Shown piece by piece: positions 5,949 through 11,261 of a stretch of DNA of 11,261 nucleotides. Location of the stretch: positions 1 through 11,261 of the forward strand of contig CAJMQD010000011.1 of assembly GCA_905215425.1 (NCBI GenBank), in the 5' to 3' direction. Position numbers and translations under genes: made by a program. The DNA is from an uncultured bacterium (GTDB lineage Bacteria; Bacillota; Clostridia; Oscillospirales; Oscillospiraceae). Every line of letters begins with the position of its first letter. Position 1 is the stretch's first letter. The notes under the pieces are model-generated. The model was not told the origin of the DNA and made no database searches. It saw nothing but the letters and a program-made list of their open reading frames with translations.

Positions 5949-7202
5949 TCAGTAAGGCAGGAAGATGGGGATGAACAGCACCACAACGATGTAAGTAATC
6001 AGCATCATGGGCAGACCGATCTTCACGAAATCAACGAACTTGTAGTGGGTCCAGCCGACGGTCATCATGTTCTGGGGGGCGGCAAAGGGGGTGGCGTAAG
6101 AGGCGGCGCCGGCCAGAGTGATGGTCATGGCAACGGGATAGGGGCTGCAGCCGATGGCCTCAGCCACAGAGATGCCGATGGGCAGGAACAGCATAATGGT
6201 GGGGATGTTGGACATGATCTGGGTCAGCAGAGCAGCCGCAATGAAGATCACGGTGGTGATCATAAAGGTGCTGGGGTTGTCGCCCAGGATCTCGATGATC
6301 TTGTTGGCCACAGCGTCGCCCAGGCCGCAGTTCTTCACACCGGTGGAGATGGCGGTCAGGGAGCCGACCAGCAGCATGCAGTTCCAGTCGATGGACTTGA
6401 TGGCATCCTGCACGGACATACACTTGGTGCCCACGATGATCAGAGCGCCGATGACGGCGGCGATGTGCATGGGCAGGTTCTTGGGGCTCATGGCGATAAC
6501 CACCAAAACGCCCAGCAGAGTAACAACAGAGATGGTAGCCTTGCGCTTGTCCAGCGGCTTCTTCTCGGTCTGAGCGAACTCAGGGATATAGCCGGTGTCG
6601 GGGATCAGCTTGCGGCCGATCAGGACAAAGTACAGGGTGCCCAGGGTGCAGACGCCGATGCCGAAGGGGGTGATGCTGAAGAAGCCGAAGGGGGTGATGC
6701 CCAGCTCGCTCATCACGCTGTTGGCCGTGGCGTTGGAGCCCACACCCACCAGAGTGACGAAGCCGCCGAACTGAGCGCCGAACAGCAGGGCCAGCAGAGC
6801 CCGGGAGGGGCCGAAGCCGGCGGTCAGGCACATAGCCGTGACCAGAGGGGCCATAGCGGTCATCACGCCGATGTTGCTGCACACGGAGCTGAGCAGGCAG
6901 GAGACGATCAACGTGACCAAAATGATGTTGCGCTCGTTCTTGCCTGTGATCTTGACCATTTTCTCGCCGATCACATCGGTGATACCGGCATGGAACAGAG
7001 CGGAACCGATAACCATCATGCCGGCCAGCAGGACGATGGTGGTGCTGTTATAGCCGCTGAAGACATCCTTCAGTTCAATAATGCCGGTATAAGCGAACAC
7101 CAGGGAGGCGCCGATGGCGGTAACAACGATGGGCCACGGCTCCCAGATAAACAGGACGATCATCGCAACGATGATGATCAGTGCAATGGTGATTTGACTC
7201 AT
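5949..7202 (-). CDS. SLC13/ArsB-like carboxylate or anion permease
   Basis: This 417-residue membrane protein fits the ion transporter superfamily that includes SLC13/DASS and CitMHS carriers of di- and tricarboxylates, sulfate and other anions. About eleven hydrophobic segments are visible. Helix-hairpin signatures are present: S-N-I-G-V-M-T-A near residues 109-116, S-N-A-T near 156-159, S-N-I-P-T-I-M at 331-337, and T-P-F-A-A-P-Q-N-M-M-T at 371-381 near the C-terminus. In the SLC13 structures S-N-T/S-N-x motifs bind substrate carboxylate and sodium. The frame stays open 20 codons upstream, but the ATG at 7200-7202 is chosen because AAGGAG lies ten bases before it and the longer N-terminus is just basic low-complexity sequence. 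It is the second transporter in the operon, unrelated to TctABC. Sodium coupling and a di/tricarboxylate substrate are inferred. Confidence 0.85.
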   Translation of the reverse strand: MSQITIALIIIVAMIVLFIWEPWPIVVTAIGASLVFAYTGIIELKDVFSGYNSTTIVLLAGMMVIGSALFHAGITDVIGEKMVKITGKNERNIILVTLIVSCLLSSVCSNIGVMTAMAPLVTAMCLTAGFGPSRALLALLFGAQFGGFVTLVGVGSNATANSVMSELGITPFGFFSITPFGIGVCTLGTLYFVLIGRKLIPDTGYIPEFAQTEKKPLDKRKATISVVTLLGVLVVIAMSPKNLPMHIAAVIGALIIVGTKCMSVQDAIKSIDWNCMLLVGSLTAISTGVKNCGLGDAVANKIIEILGDNPSTFMITTVIFIAAALLTQIMSNIPTIMLFLPIGISVAEAIGCSPYPVAMTITLAGAASYATPFAAPQNMMTVGWTHYKFVDFVKIGLPMMLITYIVVVLFIPIFLPY

Positions 7203-7249
7203 TTTGAGTTCTCTCCTTACTGTGTTTCCCCGCTTCTTGCGCGCTCCCC

Positions 7250-7274
7250 TCCCCCGCCCCATTGGGGCGAGGGA
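7250..7274. repeat. GC-rich hairpin between aldolase-like gene and permease
   Basis: CGCCCC (7255-7260) pairs with GGGGCG (7264-7269) around ATT, and four more pairs follow past one mismatch. No T-run follows on the minus strand, so it is not a terminator. It could separate the stability of the two message halves within the 125-base gap (7203-7327), which otherwise shows only the permease ribosome site. Confidence 0.45.
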
Positions 7275-7327
7275 AAGAAGATCATTTATAGCGGGATTTG
7301 GGTTTTATCTCACGCAGGGGCGGGAAC

Positions 7328-8029
7328 TCAGGGACGATAGACGTCGTCAATGACCTCGAAGCCCTTGTCCTCCAGGCTCTTCTCCACCCAGGAGCGGTTG
7401 GCGGTGCCGTCCTTGGCGGCGGCCAGCTTCTTCTCATCGGCGGCCTGGAACTTCTTGGCGTCCTCCAGGATCACAGCGGCGTCCTTGCGGGGGATGACGA
7501 TCACGCCGTCAGGGTCGGCCAGGATGATGTCGCCGGGGTTGACGCTCACACCGCCGCAGGCGATGGGAACATTGATCTCGCCGGGGCCCTCCTTGTAGGG
7601 GCCGCCGGGAGTGGTGCCGGTGCAGTAAACGGGGAAGTCCCAGTGGCCGATCTCGTCAATGTCGCGGATGGGGCCGTCCAGGATAATACCGGCGATCTTC
7701 TTGGTGTACTTCAGGTAGGCCATCATGACCTCACCCATCAGAGCGCGGGTGTCGTCCTCCTCGTTGGAGACGACCAGAACATCGCCCTCGTTGCAGAAGT
7801 TCAGGGCGGCGTGCAGGGTCAGGTTGTCGCCGGCGCGGCACTTCACGGTATAAGCGGGGCCCACCATCATCTGGGCGGAGGGCTTGCTCACCAGACGAAT
7901 ACGAGGATTCATGGCGCAGCTGCGGCCCATAACATCAGCGGTATTGGAAGCGGGGATGGTCTTGAACTGCTCCATGATCTCGGGATCGGGCATCTCGCGC
8001 TTCAGATAAATTCTCTTGCCTACGGACAT
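7328..8029 (-). CDS. RraA-family protein, HMG/CHA aldolase-like
   Basis: This 233-residue protein belongs to the RraA/HMG-aldolase fold. Bacterial members include 4-hydroxy-4-methyl-2-oxoglutarate and 4-carboxy-4-hydroxy-2-oxoadipate aldolases, which release pyruvate through a divalent-metal retro-aldol step. The active-site stretch is clear: G-E-V-M-M at 99-103 and L-D-G-P-I-R-D-I-D-E at 117-126, where Arg122 and Asp123 match the substrate- and metal-binding Arg-Asp pair of the Pseudomonas enzyme. Near the N-terminus T-I-P-A-S-N-T-A-D-V marks the family opening, and P-G-D-I-I-L-A-D-P-D-G-V at 165-176 is its conserved core. The length is typical of the aldolases and longer than the E. coli RNase E regulator RraA (about 160). 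Setting and length favour a catabolic role. The start has AAGGAGG ten bases upstream. True substrate unknown. Confidence 0.86.
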   Translation of the reverse strand: MSVGKRIYLKREMPDPEIMEQFKTIPASNTADVMGRSCAMNPRIRLVSKPSAQMMVGPAYTVKCRAGDNLTLHAALNFCNEGDVLVVSNEEDDTRALMGEVMMAYLKYTKKIAGIILDGPIRDIDEIGHWDFPVYCTGTTPGGPYKEGPGEINVPIACGGVSVNPGDIILADPDGVIVIPRKDAAVILEDAKKFQAADEKKLAAAKDGTANRSWVEKSLEDKGFEVIDDVYRP

Positions 8030-8115
8030 AACTCAATTTCCTCCTTGCTCTTGCGGAAAGAGCTTTTTTATGCTATTCTTAACTGTAATTTAGCTGAATC
8101 TTAATATCAGCTTTC

Positions 8116-8994
8116 TTAGTGCTTGACGCGGATGGCCTCGATGATCTCCTGATAACCGGCGGGCTTGCTGTCTACATAGCGCTCAGCAAACTTGTAGGGC
8201 TCCAGGGCCTCCAGGCGGTGCTTGGTGGCGGTGGTCATCTCAGCGGACAGGCCCTCCTCACCCAGCATGGCGATGGAGCCCTTCAGCTCGGCCGCGCGGC
8301 GGGTGCAGTGCAGGGCGGAGCCGGTGACCAGACGGTCCAGGTGGCTGGTGAAAGGAATGTTGTCCATGGACTTGGAGATGGACGCCACAACCTCTTCGGT
8401 CACGCCATAGGCGTCAGCGCCCTGCAGCATCTCGATCATCAGACCGGCAATGCCCTTCATGTAAATGCTCCGCACCAGCTTAATGGCGGAAGCGGAACCG
8501 GCCTTCTCGCCAGCCAGAGTGATCTTCATGCCGTAAGGCGTCATCAGCTCCTGGAACTTGGCAGCGCCGTTGCCGCTGGCGGTGATGGGCACCTTATGCT
8601 TGTCCTTGGGCAGGGAGCCCAGCATAGCGGCGTCGGCAAACAGAACGCCGGTGTCCTTAATGGCCTCCCAGATGGCCACCTTGGTGGCGGGAGTAGAAGC
8701 GCTCACATCCACATAAAGCTGGTCAGGACGCAGGCAGCCCTTGATCTCATTGCAAACATCCATAGTGAAAGAGGAGGGCACAGCGGCGAACAGAACGTCA
8801 GCCCACTGGGCAACTTCCTTGGCGGACTCCACCAGCGTAACGCCAGCCTGCTCCGCCCGTGCATGCACCTGCTTGCCCATCACCTCGTGGTTCATCATGG
8901 CGTCGTTGGCGCGGATGCCCTTTACTCCCTCGCCCTTCAGACCCAGAGAAATGTTGAAGGCGGCCTCGCCGTATCCGATAAATCCAATATTCAT
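8116..8994 (-). CDS. NAD(P)-dependent beta-hydroxyacid dehydrogenase, DUF1932 type
   Basis: This 292-residue oxidoreductase resembles 3-hydroxyisobutyrate/6-phosphogluconate dehydrogenases of the two-domain beta-hydroxyacid family. The Rossmann start G-F-I-G-Y-G-E-A-A (residues 4-12) binds the dinucleotide. Asp31 near the end of the second strand hints at NAD over NADP, but that is weak. The substrate region reads D-A-A-M-L-G-S (121-127), where the classical family has D-A-P-V-S-G-G. Lys172 in S-A-S-A-I-K-L-V-R-S fits the catalytic lysine, followed by the all-helical C-terminal domain resembling DUF1932. The start at 8992-8994 follows GGAGG with six-base spacing. It is the first gene of the operon, next to the divergent LysR gene. 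It probably oxidises or reduces a hydroxy/oxo di- or tricarboxylate; which one cannot be told. Confidence 0.86.
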   Translation of the reverse strand: MNIGFIGYGEAAFNISLGLKGEGVKGIRANDAMMNHEVMGKQVHARAEQAGVTLVESAKEVAQWADVLFAAVPSSFTMDVCNEIKGCLRPDQLYVDVSASTPATKVAIWEAIKDTGVLFADAAMLGSLPKDKHKVPITASGNGAAKFQELMTPYGMKITLAGEKAGSASAIKLVRSIYMKGIAGLMIEMLQGADAYGVTEEVVASISKSMDNIPFTSHLDRLVTGSALHCTRRAAELKGSIAMLGEEGLSAEMTTATKHRLEALEPYKFAERYVDSKPAGYQEIIEAIRVKH

Positions 8995-9006
8995 GCAATA
9001 CCTCCA

Positions 9007-9037
9007 AAGGCACCTGATTTAGTAATTTTTGTGCCTT
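9007..9037 (-). promoter_or_regulatory. Leader hairpin touching the dehydrogenase ribosome site
   Basis: AAGGCAC (9007-9013) is an exact inverted repeat of GTGCCTT (9031-9037) with a 17-base A/T-rich loop. In the minus-strand transcript the 3' arm ends one base before the GGAGG site (9001-9005). It may tune translation of the first operon gene or act as a DNA operator. Confidence 0.4.
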
Positions 9038-9064
9038 ACATTTTGAACAATGCCATACTATACT
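9036..9064 (+). promoter_or_regulatory. Promoter candidate for the LysR gene
   Basis: TTACAT (9036-9041) and TATACT (9059-9064) are separated by 17 bases, matching housekeeping sigma-A spacing; the -10 box has five of six consensus bases. It points toward the regulator, and its -10 box overlaps the opposite promoter candidate by two bases. Confidence 0.5.
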
Positions 9065-9083
9065 AAATTTATTCACAAATCAA
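9055..9083 (-). promoter_or_regulatory. Promoter candidate for the catabolic operon
   Basis: On the minus strand TTGATT (9083-9078) and TAGTAT (9060-9055) lie 17 bases apart. A shifted -10, TATAGT, matches consensus better but leaves only 15-16 bases to the -35. Transcription would begin near 9048, giving a leader of about 50 bases that contains the 9007-9037 hairpin. Confidence 0.45.
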
Positions 9084-9086
9084 ACA

Positions 9087-9104
9087 AAGATTTTTCAAAA
9101 TCTT
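9087..9104. promoter_or_regulatory. Perfect dyad, likely LysR-type operator
   Basis: AAGATTTT (9087-9094) and AAAATCTT (9097-9104) form a perfect 8+2+8 palindrome rich in A/T. It sits just upstream of the -35 of the minus-strand operon promoter and inside the regulator's leader. That is a suitable place for LysR-type binding that activates the operon and represses the regulator gene. Confidence 0.55.
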
Positions 9105-9131
9105 CACAACAAGAATTTGTTGGAGGCGTTT

Positions 9132-10088
9132 ATGGACCTGATCAGCTTATATTATTTTTCTGAACTGGCAAAAGACCTGCATATGACGCGGACGGCCAAC
9201 CGTTTATTCATTTCTCAGCAGACGCTGAGCAATCACATCAAGCGTCTGGAGGATTCTTTGGACGTGCAGCTGTTTCAGCGCAAGCCCACCTTCCAGCTCA
9301 CTTATGCAGGAGAGCAGGTTCTATCTTTCGCCAACGTGGTAAACAGCGAGTACGCCAACCTGAAGGATCTCCTATCCGACATCAGCCAGCAGGAGCGGGG
9401 CGTGATCCGCTTCGGAGCCAGCTACCTGCGGATGAATACCTGTCTGCCCGACATCCTGCCTGAGTTCTCCGGCCGCTACCCCCATGTGGAGCTGCGTCTG
9501 ACCGAGGCCAACTCCCCCTCTCTGGAACCCATGGTAATGTCCAGCGAACTGGACTTCGCCATTGTGATCTCCGAGCAGGACAACCCCTCTCTGTTCCATC
9601 AGCATCTGATGCACGAACCGGTCTATCTCTGCGTCGCCGACTCCCTGCTCCGCCAGTATTACGGAGAAAAAACAGACGAGATGAAGTTCAGAGCTGCCCA
9701 CGGCGTGTCCGTCACCGACTTTTCCAAGCTGCCTTTCTGCCTCCACTCCAATCGTTTGGGCCGCCACATCCTGAACTGCTTTGATGCTGCCGGTGTCGTT
9801 CCCAACACTTACATTATGAGCTCCGACACCCAGATCAGCCTGACCATGTGTATGCAGCGGAGGGCCGCCTGTTTTGTGACGCAGATGCGCCTGATCCAAC
9901 AACAGGACGAACTGCCCGAAGATATCAACCTCTTCCCGCTCTACTCCAATGGACAGCCCATGACCCAGCATTTGACCCTGGTCTACCGGAAAGACCGCTA
10001 TCTCTCCCGCTACTCCAAACTTTTTCTGGATCTTATCATCAAGTACTTCTCCGACATTGAACAGGTGCGCATGGAGCACACCGTCTGA
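9132..10088 (+). CDS. LysR-type transcriptional regulator
   Basis: This 318-residue regulator has the LysR-type N-terminal winged helix-turn-helix at about residues 2-60: L-Y-Y-F-S-E-L-A-K-D-L-H-M-T-R-T-A-N-R-L then S-Q-Q-T-L-S-N-H-I-K-R-L-E, with T-Y-A-G-E-Q-V-L leading into the linker helix. The C-terminal two-lobed ligand domain begins near residue 88 with G-V-I-R-F-G-A-S. Such proteins usually sense a small carboxylate and control a divergent gene set, and here the divergent neighbour is the transporter/catabolic operon. The start ATG at 9132-9134 follows GGAGG five bases upstream. A TTG at 9117 would add five residues and consume the ribosome site, so it is rejected. Terminated by the hairpin at 10104-10140. 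Effector unknown. Confidence 0.93.
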   Translation: MDLISLYYFSELAKDLHMTRTANRLFISQQTLSNHIKRLEDSLDVQLFQRKPTFQLTYAGEQVLSFANVVNSEYANLKDLLSDISQQERGVIRFGASYLRMNTCLPDILPEFSGRYPHVELRLTEANSPSLEPMVMSSELDFAIVISEQDNPSLFHQHLMHEPVYLCVADSLLRQYYGEKTDEMKFRAAHGVSVTDFSKLPFCLHSNRLGRHILNCFDAAGVVPNTYIMSSDTQISLTMCMQRRAACFVTQMRLIQQQDELPEDINLFPLYSNGQPMTQHLTLVYRKDRYLSRYSKLFLDLIIKYFSDIEQVRMEHTV

Positions 10089-10103
10089 CGCTTCCATAAA
10101 AAC

Positions 10104-10146
10104 ACCCCGGACAGGGACCAAATCGGTCCTGTCCGGGGTATCTTTT
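10104..10146. terminator. Shared bidirectional terminator (LysR gene and MFS gene)
   Basis: ACCCCGGACAGG (10104-10115) pairs with CCTGTCCGGGGT (10128-10139), and three more pairs follow past a bulged G. The plus-strand tail is ATCTTTTA, ending the LysR transcript. On the minus strand the stem is followed by GTTTTTATGG, ending the transporter gene whose stop lies within the tail. Confidence 0.88.
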
Positions 10147-11261
10147 ATCCCGCCAAAGAGGCGCTCTTATTGGTTTCCTTCACCATCAGAGACGCCGCCA
10201 GCTGCAGCAGTGCGGACAGAGCCGCCAGGTAGAACACATACTGCACTCCGAAGCGTTCCCAGATGATTCCCATCATGGGAGAGGCGATGATGGCCATTAT
10301 GTGGTCCACCCCCAGCCCCACGGACAAGGTGCGGGTCACCTCGCTCTGGTCCAGGGCAATGGATCGCATCATAAAGGAGTGAACCATACCGAATTGTTCG
10401 AACAGCACACACAAGATGTAGGCCCCGAACACGATCCAGCTCTGCCATCCTCCGGCGGCCAAAGTGCCCCGTGACAGCAGTCCCGCTGTCATTCCCATCA
10501 CGGAGAAGGTAACGCCAATATAGGCCGCCTCCATCCACAGCATTTTCCGCACACCCAGCCTGTCCAGAAGGCGGCCGATTCTGGGCGCCATCCAGCTGCC
10601 CACCAAGTGAACGATAATCGTCAGCAGCGCCACTGTGTCCGCTCCCTGTCCTAAGAGCTGGATGATCACCCAAGGGGCAAAGACGATACGGATCCGTTTC
10701 TGGCAGCCGTAGGCCAGTGTGACCATGTAGTAGGGCATATACCGCCGGCGGATCAGCAGTCCGTGGCTGGCAACCGCTCCGCTCTTGCCCATGTCCCGGG
10801 CCATCAGCATCAGCAAAAGAATGGCTAAAACGGAAAAAACCGCCGCGATCACAAAGGGCAAAATTACCGGGGCATCAAAGGTAAAAAGGCCAAAGCGAAA
10901 TCCAACGAACACCACACAGGCCGAAACCATTGCGCTCATGGTAGTCACGCCCTTAAACCGCCCCAGCCCTGTGCCTACCTTCCCCTTCTCTGACAGTTCC
11001 ATGGACAGGGTGTCGCTGAGCGGCATAAAGAAGTGGGAGCCCAGAGACTGGATAAACAGAAACACCAGCATCACGCCGTAGGTAGGCGACATGCAGCCCA
11101 TGACCACCAGACCGATCAAGGACAGGAGCTGAGAAATCACCGACATCCAGATGTTTCCCAAGCTGCCCAGAGCAGCCACCAGCACCATACAAAGGATCCC
11201 GGGGCTTTCCCGGGGAATCTCCAAAAATCCCCGCTGGACTGCCGTAATATGAAACACTTCA
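10145..11261 (-). CDS. Major facilitator superfamily transporter (N-terminus cut by window edge)
   Basis: At least 371 residues of a 12-helix major facilitator protein. The frame is open to the right edge of the window, so the first residues are missing; a GTG at 11255-11257 is possible but unsupported by a visible ribosome site. The readable start, F-H-I-T-A-V-Q-R-G-F-L-E-I-P-R-E-S-P-G, resembles the N-terminal helix-1 region of Firmicute transporters in this family. Ten or eleven hydrophobic segments follow. The typical loop motif appears as R-I-G-R-L-L-D-R-L-G-V-R-K between helices 8 and 9. The long middle loop carries R-D-M-G-K-S-G and R-R-R-Y-M. Substrate is unknown; drug, sugar or metabolite export are all possible. 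It is convergent with the LysR gene and probably not part of the island. Confidence 0.85.
   Translation of the reverse strand, partial: EVFHITAVQRGFLEIPRESPGILCMVLVAALGSLGNIWMSVISQLLSLIGLVVMGCMSPTYGVMLVFLFIQSLGSHFFMPLSDTLSMELSEKGKVGTGLGRFKGVTTMSAMVSACVVFVGFRFGLFTFDAPVILPFVIAAVFSVLAILLLMLMARDMGKSGAVASHGLLIRRRYMPYYMVTLAYGCQKRIRIVFAPWVIIQLLGQGADTVALLTIIVHLVGSWMAPRIGRLLDRLGVRKMLWMEAAYIGVTFSVMGMTAGLLSRGTLAAGGWQSWIVFGAYILCVLFEQFGMVHSFMMRSIALDQSEVTRTLSVGLGVDHIMAIIASPMMGIIWERFGVQYVFYLAALSALLQLAASLMVKETNKSASLAG

Noticed and set aside
7203..7262. A 20-codon N-terminal extension of the SLC13-like permease
   Set aside because: The extension is Arg/Gly-rich with no ribosome site, while the internal ATG at 7200-7202 has AAGGAG at good spacing.
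6045..7340. A 431-codon plus-strand frame across the permease gene
   Set aside because: It is low-complexity Gly/Asp/His/Gln-rich sequence antisense to a clear membrane protein gene, with no family resemblance.
8119..9066. Plus-strand frame opposite the dehydrogenase
   Set aside because: It is the mirror of a well-supported Rossmann dehydrogenase and shows no motif of its own.
9372..10121. Minus-strand frame opposite the LysR gene
   Set aside because: It has no recognisable domain, and the plus-strand gene has an intact helix-turn-helix, ribosome site and terminator.
1..11261. CRISPR array, tRNA, rRNA, transposase or attachment sites
   Set aside because: No regularly spaced repeats, no cloverleaf or rRNA-like sequence, and no transposase or integrase motif were seen. 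The inverted repeats found are single hairpins in gene gaps.

Overview
The window looks like chromosome from a GC-rich, spore-forming, low-oxygen Firmicute, most likely a gut member of the Oscillospiraceae/Clostridia. The reasons are a clear forespore sigma factor (sigma-G), a class II fructose-bisphosphate aldolase, strong AAGGAGG-type ribosome binding sites, a lipoprotein-anchored binding protein with an L-T-G-C lipobox, and intrinsic terminators with long perfect stems. Genus is inference; no rRNA or other marker is present.

Layout. (1) 1-860: the 3' end of a class II aldolase gene (+), a bidirectional terminator (221-260), then a small papain-like/NlpC-like Amidase_6 protein (+, 312-845) whose 3' end overlaps the convergent sigG by 17 bases. 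(2) 829-1660: sigG (-), with a leader hairpin that buries its ribosome binding site. (3) 1731-10139: a self-contained metabolic island between two strong hairpins. Seven minus-strand genes read, in order of transcription: NAD(P)-dependent hydroxyacid dehydrogenase (DUF1932 type), RraA/HMG-aldolase-like protein, SLC13/ArsB-like permease, DUF6282 metal-dependent hydrolase, then tctC, tctB and tctA of a tripartite tricarboxylate transporter. A LysR-type regulator (+) is divergent from the first gene across 137 bases holding overlapping promoter candidates and a perfect dyad. (4) 10104-11261: a shared bidirectional terminator and a major facilitator gene (-) running off the window.

Reading of the island: the LysR protein probably senses a carboxylate or its breakdown product and controls the divergent operon. 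TctC captures the ligand outside the cell and TctA/TctB import it by ion symport. The SLC13-like carrier may import or exchange a related di/tricarboxylate. Inside, the hydrolase, dehydrogenase and aldolase could convert the acid to central intermediates such as pyruvate. The substrate cannot be read from the sequence. The most unusual items are the RBS-burying hairpin before sigG, the pairing of two unrelated carboxylate transporters with a dehydrogenase/hydrolase/aldolase set, and structured RNA in several gaps of the operon.
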